A stretch of 64,000 bases of DNA, taken from positions 1-64,000 of the forward strand of contig DLRY01000050.1 in the NCBI GenBank assembly GCA_002500665.1. Reading direction: 5' to 3'. The stretch comes from Opitutia bacterium UBA7876. GTDB taxonomy: Bacteria > Verrucomicrobiota > Verrucomicrobiia > Opitutales > Seribacteraceae. The notes beneath the pieces are model-generated. The model ran no database searches. It saw only the letters and a list, made by a program, of their open reading frames with translations, and was not told the origin of the DNA. The position numbers and the translations under genes were made by a program. Positions within the stretch are counted from its first letter, which is position 1; each line of letters begins with the position of its first letter. This document shows, piece after piece, positions 16,383 to 24,792 of the stretch.

Positions 16383-17522
16383 TCAGGACAGGGAACCGAG
16401 AAAACGGGAGACGATTGCGTGGGCCCGTTCGACCTGTTCGAGTTCGACCCACTCGTCGTCGGAATGAGCCTGAGCGATGTTCCCTGGCCCAAAGACCAGG
16501 GCAGGCGTGCCGCCCGTCGCAATGGGTGAGGCATCGGTGAAATAGGGTACGCCGGTTGGCTTTCGTTTGCCCGCGGCTCGCAGGAAAGACCGGACGAGAG
16601 GAAGGTCGGGGTCGGTGTCCAGGGGGAGGCAGGGTACGGAGCGACTGAGGCAAAAGGAAGGGGAGGCGATGCCCTTTGCCTTGAGGGCCTTGACCATCTC
16701 TTTTTTTACCGAGGCTTCGCTTTCGCCGGGAATGGTGCGGCGGTCGAGGTCGATCGTGCATTCGTCCGGCACGACGTTGGGTTGGGTCCCTCCAATTATT
16801 TTTCCGACGCTCAGGGTGGGCGAACCGAGGAGGGGATGGGATTTCCGCGCCAGGATCTTGGGATACTCATCGAACAGGAAATCGAGAACGGGTCCCATGG
16901 CGGCGATGGCGTTTCGGCCATGCTGAGGGGTGGACCCATGGGCCGACTTTCCCTGAGTCTTGAGCCTTAGCCAGAGGTTTCCCTTGTGGGAACTGACGAC
17001 CTTCAGTCCGGTTGGTTCCCCGGCAACTGCGAGGTCGCCAACGGGGCCTTTCTCGGCAAGTCGCCGTGATCCCGCCTGTCCGAACTCCTCGTCCACCAGC
17101 CCTACGAAGAGAATTTCAGTCTCCCGGGGAAGGGGACCCTTGCGGGCCAAGTCGAGGAAGGCCGAGAAGAAAGCGGAGACCGATCCCTTGGTGTCGCATG
17201 TTCCCCGCCCGTACATCCTTCCGTTTCGGATCTTAGGACGAAAGGCGCTCCCGGGAGCCGGCACGACGTCCATGTGGGGGGTCAGCATGATCCTTTCCCT
17301 CACCTTTCCGGAGGGGGATATCCGAGCGATCAGGTTCTTGCGGCCCGGGAGGACCGCCTGCCGGCGAACCTCGATCCCGGCCGAGCGTGCCGTCTCGGCG
17401 AGGAACTCCGCAACCCGCTCCTCCCCCGTGAGTTCGGGTTGGCCGGGAAGGAAGGTCGGGTTGATGCTTGGCCGGGCTACGAGTTCCCGGAGAAGTCGGT
17501 TGACGGCAGTCAGACGAGGCAT
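16383..17522 (-). CDS. M20 family metallohydrolase (ArgE/DapE/aminoacylase-like)
   Basis: A 379-aa dinuclear zinc amidohydrolase. Visible ligands and catalytic residues: PHMDVV (H83, catalytic-neighbour D85), CDTKGS (bridging D110), VDEEFG (E145/E146), the AGEP block (E169) and a C-terminal histidine in AQAHSDDEW. The dimerisation domain lies between about 185 and 295. The family hydrolyses N-acyl groups, for example N-acetylornithine, succinyl-diaminopimelate and acylated amino acids. It has no signal peptide, so unlike its neighbours it should act in the cytoplasm; an N-acyl group from an imported amino sugar or amino acid is a possible substrate. The ATG at 17522 is preferred over a TTG at 17558. 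Gaps of 58 and 118 bases separate it from its neighbours. Confidence 0.88.
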   Translation of the reverse strand: MPRLTAVNRLLRELVARPSINPTFLPGQPELTGEERVAEFLAETARSAGIEVRRQAVLPGRKNLIARISPSGKVRERIMLTPHMDVVPAPGSAFRPKIRNGRMYGRGTCDTKGSVSAFFSAFLDLARKGPLPRETEILFVGLVDEEFGQAGSRRLAEKGPVGDLAVAGEPTGLKVVSSHKGNLWLRLKTQGKSAHGSTPQHGRNAIAAMGPVLDFLFDEYPKILARKSHPLLGSPTLSVGKIIGGTQPNVVPDECTIDLDRRTIPGESEASVKKEMVKALKAKGIASPSFCLSRSVPCLPLDTDPDLPLVRSFLRAAGKRKPTGVPYFTDASPIATGGTPALVFGPGNIAQAHSDDEWVELEQVERAHAIVSRFLGSLS

Positions 17523-17580
17523 GTCAGGCAAGTTTTGAGCATTAGGCTTGATGAGCAAGCCCGAACGGCGTCATAGCCGC

Positions 17581-18960
17581 CTACTTTGTCTTCTTCTTGG
17601 GCTTCTTGTTTCTCGGCTTGCGGGGTGGTTCGCTCACCCACCAGTCCCTTGGTCCTTCCTTCTCGACCTGCCGGTGGACGCCGATGAGCTTTTTCTTGAG
17701 GGCCTCGAGCTTGTCGGGATGCTTTCCCGAAAGCTCGTTTTGCTCCTTCCAGTCCTCCTCGATCTTGAATAACTGGAAGTCGGTCAGTCCCTCGTTGCCG
17801 AGGATTTTCCAATCCCCGTCCCGCAGGGCGACGCGAATCTGCCCGCGGGCCAGGTGGTTGCGCCAGTAAAGGGGGATTTCCCTCTCGATCTTCTTGCCCG
17901 AGAAAAGCGGCATGAAGTCGGTCCCGTCGATGGTTCGGTCGCCGGGCGGAGGAACGTCCAGAACGCCGAGGATGGTGGAGAACAGGTCCGATCCGATGAT
18001 GGGGGTCCGGTTCTCGACGTTGGCCGGGACCTTGCCCGGCCAACGGGCGATGCCGGGGACGCGGATACCGCCCTCGTGGGAAGAGCGCTTGCGTTCGCGC
18101 AAGCCTCCGGTGGATCCGCGGGTCCGTCCCTTGAGCCCATTCCCCTCCGGTCCGTTGTCGGAGGTGAAGAAGACGAAGGTGTTCTCCGCCAGGCCCATCT
18201 CGTCCAGGGCCTTCATGAGGTTGCCGAAGGCGTGGTCGATCTGGGTGACGTTGCCGTGGTGCTGGCGAATGCCCTCATCGTCGAACTCCTTGTAAAGGTC
18301 CATGAACTTCGGATCGGACTCGATCGGCAAATGAGGCTCATGGGTCCAGACGTTAAGGAAGAAAGGCTTCTTCGGGTCTCGGATTTTCTTCAGCCAACGG
18401 ATTCCCTCCTCCACGACCAAGGGGGCGGAGTATCCTTCGAGCTCTCCCAGTTCCTTGCCGTTGAGGACGAAATTCTTCGGGTTCTTGTGACTGGGGGCGG
18501 CATTGTTCTGAGTGGCCAGCCAATGGTCGAAGCCATGGTCGTCGGGCTGAGGTTGATCCTTGCTGTTGAATTTGCCGTTGAGGTGCCATTTGCCGACGTG
18601 ACAGGTTGCGTAGCCCTCCTCCTTGAGCAACTCGGCCAAGGTGACCTCGGATTCCCGCAGGTGGACCCGGTGCCCGCCGGGAATCCATCTCCAGACCCCG
18701 TTTCGATAAGGGGTGCGCCCGGTCAGGATGGCGGAGCGGGAAGGGGAACATACGGCGCAGGCCGAGTAGCACTGAGTAAACTTGGTCCCCTGTTTGGCGA
18801 AGCGGTCGAGGTTGGGGGTCTTGATGACGGGGTGCCCGTAGCAGGCGAGGTCACCCCAGCCCAGGTCGTCGGTCAGGAAGATGACGAAGTTAGGCCGGGT
18901 TTTCTCCTCTGCGGCAAGGAAGGCGAGAGGGGCAAGCAATAGAAAGATCGGGAACCTCAT
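17581..18960 (-). CDS. Exported type I sulfatase with lysine-rich tail
   Basis: A 459-aa sulfatase in the middle of the ten-gene operon. A signal peptide (MRFPIFLLLAPLAFLAAEE) precedes PNFVIFLTDDLGWGDLACYG with metal-binding D31-D32. The formylglycine motif CSPSR starts at C71, followed by SAILTGRTPYRNGVW. GKWHLNG, FTSDNGPEGNG, EGGIRVPGIARWPG and QLFKIEEDWKEQNEL are canonical. The last dozen residues (PRKPRNKKPKKKTK) are strongly basic and likely unstructured. Only four bases separate its start from the end of the propeller/DUF1080 gene at 18965, indicating tight co-expression. Its position among Gfo/Idh and DUF1080 genes suggests the glycoside processed by this operon is sulfated. Confidence 0.94.
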   Translation of the reverse strand: MRFPIFLLLAPLAFLAAEEKTRPNFVIFLTDDLGWGDLACYGHPVIKTPNLDRFAKQGTKFTQCYSACAVCSPSRSAILTGRTPYRNGVWRWIPGGHRVHLRESEVTLAELLKEEGYATCHVGKWHLNGKFNSKDQPQPDDHGFDHWLATQNNAAPSHKNPKNFVLNGKELGELEGYSAPLVVEEGIRWLKKIRDPKKPFFLNVWTHEPHLPIESDPKFMDLYKEFDDEGIRQHHGNVTQIDHAFGNLMKALDEMGLAENTFVFFTSDNGPEGNGLKGRTRGSTGGLRERKRSSHEGGIRVPGIARWPGKVPANVENRTPIIGSDLFSTILGVLDVPPPGDRTIDGTDFMPLFSGKKIEREIPLYWRNHLARGQIRVALRDGDWKILGNEGLTDFQLFKIEEDWKEQNELSGKHPDKLEALKKKLIGVHRQVEKEGPRDWWVSEPPRKPRNKKPKKKTK

Positions 18961-18964
18961 CGGA

Positions 18965-20470
18965 TCAAAGCTCCTTCAGGGATAGGTTCCGATAATCGAT
19001 GCCCATGTTCCGGTTGCCGTGGAGCTGGATGCCGATGGGCCCCTCGGGCTTTGCCGAGGAAGACTCGTAGTTCATGACTTCCTTGCCTTGAAGCCAGACG
19101 GTGTATTTGGGTCCTACGGCCCGGATTTTCATTTTGTTCCAGTCCTTGGCCTTGAGGAGTTTGGCCACGTCCTTGGCCTCCACCGGGTATCCTTTGCCAG
19201 GAATGTAGGGCGAGCAGGTCATGTCCCGCTTGAGGGAACCTGAAATGCCGATCTGGATCTGGTCCTGGGTGCGCAGGTGAACTCCGGAGTCCACCGTCCC
19301 CTCACCGAAGCGGAACTCGAGCTCCATCTCAAAGTCTCGGAATTTATTTTCCGTCCAGAGAACGGAACCCTTCTTCCTCGGACCGCTGCGGATCTGCAGA
19401 ACACCGTCGACTACCTGGTACCATTTGGCTTCGTCGTTCCCCTTGGGAACCTTCCAGCCCTGCAGCGTCTTGCCGTCGAAAAAGGCGTCCTTTTTCGAAG
19501 AGGCGACCCGGTTGAAGCGGTGCACCCGTCCGACCACGTTCCACTCGGCGACGAAGACGTCCCCGTTGGCGTTGCAGGTAATCCCGTGCGGGGCGGTTAC
19601 GATTCCGGGCCGCCACTTGCCGGGAGGCGTGCGGTTGGTACCGATCTCGCCCTTGGTCTCATTGGTTCCCAGCTGAGCGTAGGTTTCACCTTTCTCGTCC
19701 AGAATGGTAACGCGCCCACGCAGTTCTCCGATCACCGCCCAGTCCCCGTGGATATGGACGCAGGCGGGCAAACGCAGGCCTTCCTCCACCACGCCTATGA
19801 ACTTTCCGTCCAGGCCGAGGTGAATGACCCGGTTGTTGGCTCGGTCCATGCCGAGGATGCGGGCGGGCGAGAAACGATGGTCGATAACCAGTTTATGAAG
19901 AGTCCTGAAGCCGTAGGGGGCGTTCTTGCCCCCGAAGGAGTTGAGGTATTTCCCACTCTTGTCGAAACGGTGGATATGATCGGAGGCGTACCCGTCGGTT
20001 ACGAAAATATCCCCGTTCTCCCCCACGTCGACCCCGGTCAGTTTTACGAATCCTTCCCCGTTTCTTCCCTTCCGCTTGAACTCGTTTGGAATGGAGTCGG
20101 CCTTAATGGAAAGAACGGTTTTTCCCGCCATGTCCATCTTGAGCACCTCGCTGCCGTTGACCCGTGCGGAATAAATGAATTCGCCTCCTTTCTCCTTGCG
20201 GATGACGAAGCCGTGCAGGTCGCTTGGGGCACCCTTTACGTTTCTTTTCCACTTGCCGTCGTCCCCATAAACCTGAAGGCCCGCTTTGGGGTCTCCCACG
20301 CTGACGTAGACGTCGCCGGTCGAGCTGACCGCTATGTCGCCGTGCATGTTGCCCAGTTTCTCCTTGCCTTTAGGAAGAATCAGCCAATCGGGCTCGGCTT
20401 TCCAGGTTTCCTTGGCGCAAAGGCACCAGGCGTGAATGAGGGCAAGAAGGATGAGGATGTGTTTTTTCAT
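18965..20470 (-). CDS. NHL-type beta-propeller fused to DUF1080
   Basis: A 501-aa exported fusion. After the signal peptide (MKKHILILLALIHAWCLCAK), residues about 25-340 form an NHL-like propeller with repeats such as HGDIAVSSTGDVYVSVGDP, GVDVGENGDIFVTDGYASD, ILGMDRANNRVIHLGLDG and GITCNANGDVFVAEWNVVGR. Residues about 345-501 are a DUF1080 domain: DAFFDGKTLQGWKVPKGN, FRDFEMELEFRFGEGTVDSG, VHLRTQDQIQIGISG and NMGIDYRNLSLKEL. The propeller presumably binds or positions the substrate for the DUF1080 module. The frame reaches 20602, but this would overlap the next gene, and the signal peptide begins at 20470. It sits between a PQQ propeller and a sulfatase in the operon. Confidence 0.88.
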   Translation of the reverse strand: MKKHILILLALIHAWCLCAKETWKAEPDWLILPKGKEKLGNMHGDIAVSSTGDVYVSVGDPKAGLQVYGDDGKWKRNVKGAPSDLHGFVIRKEKGGEFIYSARVNGSEVLKMDMAGKTVLSIKADSIPNEFKRKGRNGEGFVKLTGVDVGENGDIFVTDGYASDHIHRFDKSGKYLNSFGGKNAPYGFRTLHKLVIDHRFSPARILGMDRANNRVIHLGLDGKFIGVVEEGLRLPACVHIHGDWAVIGELRGRVTILDEKGETYAQLGTNETKGEIGTNRTPPGKWRPGIVTAPHGITCNANGDVFVAEWNVVGRVHRFNRVASSKKDAFFDGKTLQGWKVPKGNDEAKWYQVVDGVLQIRSGPRKKGSVLWTENKFRDFEMELEFRFGEGTVDSGVHLRTQDQIQIGISGSLKRDMTCSPYIPGKGYPVEAKDVAKLLKAKDWNKMKIRAVGPKYTVWLQGKEVMNYESSSAKPEGPIGIQLHGNRNMGIDYRNLSLKEL

Positions 20471-20520
20471 TATTGATGGATAGGGCTTGAAAGGTTGAGT
20501 TCCCACTCGGGGGCGGGAAG

Positions 20521-21759
20521 TCAGGGCCGGTCGAATCGGTAGAGGTTTTGCTTGGTGCGGACGAGGAGGGAATCTCCCACCACCGCAGGGGAGGCCATGC
20601 ATCCATCGTCCAGTTTGTTGCGGCTGATGATCTTCAGGCCCGTGGGGTCAGGCTTGAAGACCACGCAGTCCCCGCCGATGGAGAAGGAATAAATCCTGCC
20701 GTCCGCATGAATCGGGGAGGAGGCGCATTCGCCTTTTACGCCGATCCTTTCCGCCCAGTGGACTTTTCCGGTCTTGGGGTCGTTGCAGGACGCCACGCCC
20801 TCGTCCGAGACCATGAACAAGTAGTCGCCCAAGAGGAGCGGGGAAGATTTCTTGGGCACCACCTTGCGACGGCTCCAGGCGAGGTGGGTCTCGTCGACGT
20901 CGCCCTTGCCCCCGGGCTTGATGGCGGACATCGATCCCATGCCGCTGAACACGTAAACCATCCCGTGACGGTATATGGGACGGGAGGACGCGTTCATGCC
21001 GCCGGTGCGGGCCGTCCAGAGCAAGTTTCCGGTCTTCGGATCACGGGCCTCGGTGGCAACTGCCGCCGGGCTGATCAGTTCCAGTCTTCCGCCGTGGCTG
21101 ATTACGCTTGGCGTACAGTAGGCTTTCTTGCGGTCTCCGTTGTCGGTCTTGAAGTCGAAAGCCCGGTCCTTCTTCCATATGGTCTTACCCGTCTCCTGGT
21201 CGAGGCAGACGACGTACTGGACGTCATGACCGTCGAAATGGACGATCAAGGTATCGTTATGCGGGATGGGGGAGGCCGCGGCTCCCCGCCAGTGGTCGCA
21301 CTTGAAATCCCGCCGCTCCCAAATTTTCTTGCCGGTGGCGGCATCGAGAGCGGCTGTTCCGTGGGATCCGAAATGGACGAAGACCCGACCTCCCTCGATC
21401 ACGGGAGTGGGTGTAGCATAGCTGTTCATGGGATGGCAGAACTGAGGTTCGTCGTTCTTGAATACGAGAACCTTGCGTAGCTCTTCGCCGGTGGCCCAGT
21501 CAAGCTGGATGGCCCACATTTCCTTGCCGTCCTCCTTGGCATTGGTGACCCAGACCCTGCCGTCCCTCACCACCGGGGAGGACCAGGCCTTGCCCGGCAT
21601 GGGGCTCTTCCAGGTCAGGTTCTTCTTTTCCGAGAACTCGGTCGGGAGCTTGGCGCCCCCTGCGTCTCCATCGCCGTTGGGACCGCGGAACTGGTTCCAG
21701 TATTCCGGTTTGGCCTGGGCCAGGCCTGTAAAAAGAAATAGAATAAGCGTTAGGCGCAT
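20521..21759 (-). CDS. Exported PQQ-type beta-propeller protein
   Basis: A 412-aa propeller. The signal peptide (MRLTLILFLFTGLAQAKP) is followed by YWNQFRGPNGDGDAGG, the same opening as the propellers at 3636 and 14354. Blade motifs include LDAATGKKIWERRD, CLDQETGKTIWKKD, RDPKTGNLLWTAR and CNDPKTGKVHWAERI. Sequence similarity by eye to the 3636 protein is closer than to the 14354 protein, for example a shared PLYPTEF/KNLTWKSPMPGKAWSSPV-type N-terminus. An in-frame ATG at 21768 lies three codons upstream and is only three bases from the stop of the DUF1080 gene before it, so either start may be used. It is part of the ten-gene operon; its biochemical role is unproven. Confidence 0.87.
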   Translation of the reverse strand: MRLTLILFLFTGLAQAKPEYWNQFRGPNGDGDAGGAKLPTEFSEKKNLTWKSPMPGKAWSSPVVRDGRVWVTNAKEDGKEMWAIQLDWATGEELRKVLVFKNDEPQFCHPMNSYATPTPVIEGGRVFVHFGSHGTAALDAATGKKIWERRDFKCDHWRGAAASPIPHNDTLIVHFDGHDVQYVVCLDQETGKTIWKKDRAFDFKTDNGDRKKAYCTPSVISHGGRLELISPAAVATEARDPKTGNLLWTARTGGMNASSRPIYRHGMVYVFSGMGSMSAIKPGGKGDVDETHLAWSRRKVVPKKSSPLLLGDYLFMVSDEGVASCNDPKTGKVHWAERIGVKGECASSPIHADGRIYSFSIGGDCVVFKPDPTGLKIISRNKLDDGCMASPAVVGDSLLVRTKQNLYRFDRP

Positions 21760-21771
21760 GATGAGCATGGG

Positions 21772-22494
21772 TTAAAGTTCCTTGATGAAAAGGTTGCGAA
21801 ACTGGATGAGGGCGGAGGCGGAACTCCAGGTCTTATTTTTGGCGTTGTAGCCGCCGTGATGCTGGAGTACGATGGGACCGCTTGTGCCCACCCCCGGCAT
21901 CTTGGCGCGATCAATGACCTTTTGCCCATTGAGGACGACTGAGACGACTTCGCCCTTCATGGTCACCTTCATCTCGTTCCATTCACCAACCGGCTTGTCC
22001 GCATTGACCAAGGGGAGGGCTCCCTTCCGGATGGCGGGATCCTCGTTCTTGTGGAACGCCCAGAGTTGACCCGATCCGCACGGCCAGCACCAGAGGTTGA
22101 GCTGGGACTTGCCCGAGCCCCGGGTGAAGATACCCGAGTCCGCGTTCTTGATGGCCCGGGTCATTGGCTTGCCTTCGCCATCCACCTTCTGGTTTCCTTC
22201 CTTATCGAAGATCTTTGCGTTGTAGGTAGGCCCCGCGGTACGCTTGAACCTCCAATCCAGCTTGAGGACGTAATCCTCATATCGCTTTTTAGACGTCAGG
22301 TTGCCTCCCTTTGCCTCGTAGTCGACGACCCCGTCCACGATCTTCCAGGTATGATCGCCCTGAGGGAGAATCCACTGATCGAGGTCCTTGCCGTTGAAGA
22401 GAGAGACGAATCCTTTATCCTTAGCGCCAAGGACGGACAAGGCAAGGAGTGGCAGGAACGGCAGGATGGCAAGCTTGAAGGGGACGAGTTTCAT
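21772..22494 (-). CDS. DUF1080 (3-keto-disaccharide hydrolase family) protein, exported
   Basis: A 240-aa protein with a signal peptide (MKLVPFKLAILPFLPLLALSVLGA) and one DUF1080 domain: FVSLFNGKDLDQWILPQGD, YVLKLDWRFKRTAGPTYNAK, NADSGIFTRGSGKSQLNLWC, GEWNEMKVTMKGEVVSVVLNG and LIQFRNLFIKEL. An insertion of about 25 residues (KIFDKEGNQKVDGEGKPM) after the second strand block sets it apart from the copies at 15593 and 58144. It is the third gene of the operon, 11 bases after the HEAT-repeat gene. Divergence among the three DUF1080 proteins of one operon suggests that they handle different keto-glycoside linkages rather than being recent duplicates. Confidence 0.9.
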   Translation of the reverse strand: MKLVPFKLAILPFLPLLALSVLGAKDKGFVSLFNGKDLDQWILPQGDHTWKIVDGVVDYEAKGGNLTSKKRYEDYVLKLDWRFKRTAGPTYNAKIFDKEGNQKVDGEGKPMTRAIKNADSGIFTRGSGKSQLNLWCWPCGSGQLWAFHKNEDPAIRKGALPLVNADKPVGEWNEMKVTMKGEVVSVVLNGQKVIDRAKMPGVGTSGPIVLQHHGGYNAKNKTWSSASALIQFRNLFIKEL

Positions 22495-22505
22495 GGCGGG
22501 ACAGC

Positions 22506-23336
22506 TTACTTGAGGCGGGCGAGTTCTCGGTCGGCGGATTCCCGGAGGTAGTCCTCCTGGTCGGCCTTGCGGGTCTTTCGGATTTCCTCATAAATGGCGC
22601 GGGCTTCCTTTTTGCGTCCCTTGTTGGAAAGGGACTCGGCCAGCTCCATGCAGTAGGCCGTGGCTTTGATTCTGCCCCATCCCTTCTCCTTGGCGGATTG
22701 GGCGAGCAGCAGGTCGGCGTCTTCCGCTGAGGCGATGCGCATCAGCCCCCATAGCCCGGCGAGGCGAGTTTCGAGGTCCTTGGCCTTGGCCGCCTTGCGG
22801 AAGACTTCACGGGAATCATCGTCCCGGTGCACGCCAAGTCCCTGAATAATGGTCAAACGAGGCGCCCCGCTTGCCTTGGGGTAAGCCTTCCTGAAGTGCG
22901 AAACGGTTGACGGACCCATGGCTTCGAGCGCCTGAGCCGCATATTCGTACAGGTGATCTTCCGGGTTGGTCAGGAAGGGGGCGATTTTACCACCCTCCTC
23001 CGGGCCGGCGCAAACCTGGAGTTGGCGCAGGATGAAGCCCTTGACCGCGTTGGGGCGATCGTCCGAGAGGGTCTCGGCGAGGCTTGTGGAAAAAGCCTTT
23101 CGTGCTTTTGTCTTACCCGGTCCGCCCACGCGGATAGCCGTGGAGTGAAGGGCGTGCCTGGCCTGCACGTCTACGCCTCTGCCGGGCTCGACGATGAGGT
23201 CAACCAGTTCGCGGAGGGTCTTCTTTCCCCCGGCAAGAATTTGTTCGACCGCTCTTTCGCAGGCGTCCTTGTCGATGTTGCGGAGAATTTTGCCTTCCGG
23301 TTGAGGGAAGGCTTGGATGATTTCCTTGGCATTCAT
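22506..23336 (-). CDS. HEAT-repeat-like helical protein
   Basis: A 276-aa protein made of helical pairs, with segments such as ALHSTAIRVGGPG, NPEDHLYEYAAQALEAMG, RLTIIQGLGVHRDDD and DLETRLAGLWGLMRIAS. It resembles the HEAT-like section that follows the propeller in PVC-type dehydrogenase proteins, here as a free-standing protein. No signal peptide is visible (it starts MNAKEIIQAFPQPEG), which is odd in an operon of exported proteins. It lies 20 bases after the Gfo/Idh gene and 11 before a DUF1080 gene, so it is clearly co-transcribed. A binding or scaffolding role is inferred from the fold only. The C-terminus is highly charged and may form a coiled coil. Confidence 0.75.
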   Translation of the reverse strand: MNAKEIIQAFPQPEGKILRNIDKDACERAVEQILAGGKKTLRELVDLIVEPGRGVDVQARHALHSTAIRVGGPGKTKARKAFSTSLAETLSDDRPNAVKGFILRQLQVCAGPEEGGKIAPFLTNPEDHLYEYAAQALEAMGPSTVSHFRKAYPKASGAPRLTIIQGLGVHRDDDSREVFRKAAKAKDLETRLAGLWGLMRIASAEDADLLLAQSAKEKGWGRIKATAYCMELAESLSNKGRKKEARAIYEEIRKTRKADQEDYLRESADRELARLK

Positions 23337-23356
23337 GTTGAAGAGATGGTTGGGGT

Positions 23357-24613
23357 TCAGACTCGCCAGGGGGCGCTCATGGGAGGATTGAGAAAACGGT
23401 TGGCTTCCTCATCATTGAGGAACACTTCCTTGTCCGGGTCGTAGTTCAGTTTTCGGCCGAGGCGGATGGCGAGGTTGGCCAAATGGAGGATACAGGCGGC
23501 CCGATGGGCGGCCTCGGGATGTCCGCCGGCTTGCTTGCGCTGCTTGACGGCCTCTCCAAAGGAAAGGAGTGGCTCGGGGTCAGGCATGCTCTTGATCTTT
23601 TCCTGGTCCTCTTTGGAAAGATCGTCCATCGATACGTCGCGGACGGGCTGCCTGTCGTAGGCCGGTCCCCATTCTCCGCTTTCCATGACGAATTTGAAAC
23701 CGTCGGCGTACTTGAGCTCGACCCACGCCCACATGCCGGTGACCTCAGGATGGGAAGGCGGTGCGTACGGGGTGATCTCTACCGGGCTGGTATGGTCCTT
23801 GGCATAGGTCCATTGTTCGGGGTCGTAGTGATGTTGTCCCATGTCGCACATTCCACCGCCCTCGTAGTCCCAGTAGCCTCGATGGGTTCCCGTGACGCGG
23901 CGGCTTTCGTAGGGTTTCCATGGGGAAGGGCCACAGTACATGTCCCAATCGAGTTGATCAGGAACGGTCTGGGGCGGAATGCCGGGGGTTCCACTCCATT
24001 GCTTGACCTTGAGCCCTCCTTTTTTCATTCGAACGGCCTGACAATCCTTGAGCAGACCACTGGACATGATCTTGTGCTTGAGGACGTAACCCTTGTCACG
24101 GCTTCTGCCGAAGCGACCGAAAGTTCCGATTTGGAAAATCCGTCCGTAGCGCTTGAAGGCATTGACCACAGCCCGTCCTTCGGCCACGAAGCGCGTCATG
24201 GGCTTTTCGCATAGAACGTCCATCCCGGCTTCTGCGCAGGCAATTGATATGCTTGCGTGCCAGTGGGGTGGAGTTGCAATGGCGACCAAGTCAAGGTCCT
24301 TGCGTTCAAGCAGTTTGCGGAAGTCCTGATAAACCTCGGCCTTCCCTTTGCTCCTGGCATTGGAGAACCTTTGGGCGCGGTTGAGGTCGACGTCGCAGGC
24401 TCCCACAAGCTCAACTTCCAGCCCCTTGCATAATCCGGAGTAGGTGCCGGGCCCTCTTCCTCCGCAACCTATAAGAGCGGTTCCGAATTTTTCAGAGGGT
24501 GGCACGTGCGGCGCTCCGAGAACGTGGCGAGGAAGGATCGTCGCGGCAGTGGCACCAGTTGCCGACTTTGTAAGAAAGCTGCGCCGCGTGGTTGCGCAAG
24601 GTATTTTTTTCAT
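23357..24613 (-). CDS. Tat-exported Gfo/Idh/MocA family oxidoreductase, first gene of operon
   Basis: A 418-aa NAD(P)-dependent oxidoreductase with the twin-arginine signal TTRRSFLTKS and a hydrophobic segment ending HVLGAP. The nucleotide-binding motif is ALIGCGGRGPG and the catalytic-lysine motif is CEKPMTRF. The C-terminal domain carries GGGMCDMGQHHYDPEQW. It is clearly distinct from the second Gfo/Idh of the operon (12910), so the two may oxidise and re-reduce different sugars or act at different steps. It is the promoter-proximal gene of the ten-gene unit; about 180 bases separate its start from the divergent toxin-antitoxin pair and should contain its promoter. A keto-sugar-forming role is inferred from the DUF1080 partners. 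Confidence 0.93.
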   Translation of the reverse strand: MKKIPCATTRRSFLTKSATGATAATILPRHVLGAPHVPPSEKFGTALIGCGGRGPGTYSGLCKGLEVELVGACDVDLNRAQRFSNARSKGKAEVYQDFRKLLERKDLDLVAIATPPHWHASISIACAEAGMDVLCEKPMTRFVAEGRAVVNAFKRYGRIFQIGTFGRFGRSRDKGYVLKHKIMSSGLLKDCQAVRMKKGGLKVKQWSGTPGIPPQTVPDQLDWDMYCGPSPWKPYESRRVTGTHRGYWDYEGGGMCDMGQHHYDPEQWTYAKDHTSPVEITPYAPPSHPEVTGMWAWVELKYADGFKFVMESGEWGPAYDRQPVRDVSMDDLSKEDQEKIKSMPDPEPLLSFGEAVKQRKQAGGHPEAAHRAACILHLANLAIRLGRKLNYDPDKEVFLNDEEANRFLNPPMSAPWRV

Positions 24614-24759
24614 AGGATTGGAATTGGGTGAAAGGGAATCACCATAAAAGCTAGGGTGTAGGCAAATCCCATGGCAAGCCTAGTTGTGAAGAAAAGTGAA
24701 AAATTTAGAAGCAAGCGATTCAATGAGGGCTTAGGCCTTGGTTTGAGCACTAAATATAT

Positions 24760-24791
24760 TGACTAAGCTAATAAAAGTATTAACTTAGTCA
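24760..24791. promoter_or_regulatory. 32-bp interrupted palindrome at toxin-antitoxin start (probable operator)
   Basis: Outer arms TGACTAAG and CTTAGTCA (24760-24767, 24784-24791) and inner arms TAATA and TATTA (24769-24773, 24778-24782) form a nearly perfect inverted repeat with one mismatched pair and a four-base centre. It ends one base before the antitoxin ATG at 24793. A TTGACT sequence resembling a -35 box lies in the left arm. Toxin-antitoxin promoters are usually repressed by the complex binding such palindromes; no ribosome-binding site fits before the ATG. Confidence 0.7.
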
Positions 24792-24792
24792 T

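Noticed and set aside
19277..20476. 399-codon plus-strand open frame opposite the NHL-DUF1080 gene
   Set aside because: It is an antisense shadow; the minus strand carries clear propeller and DUF1080 motifs.
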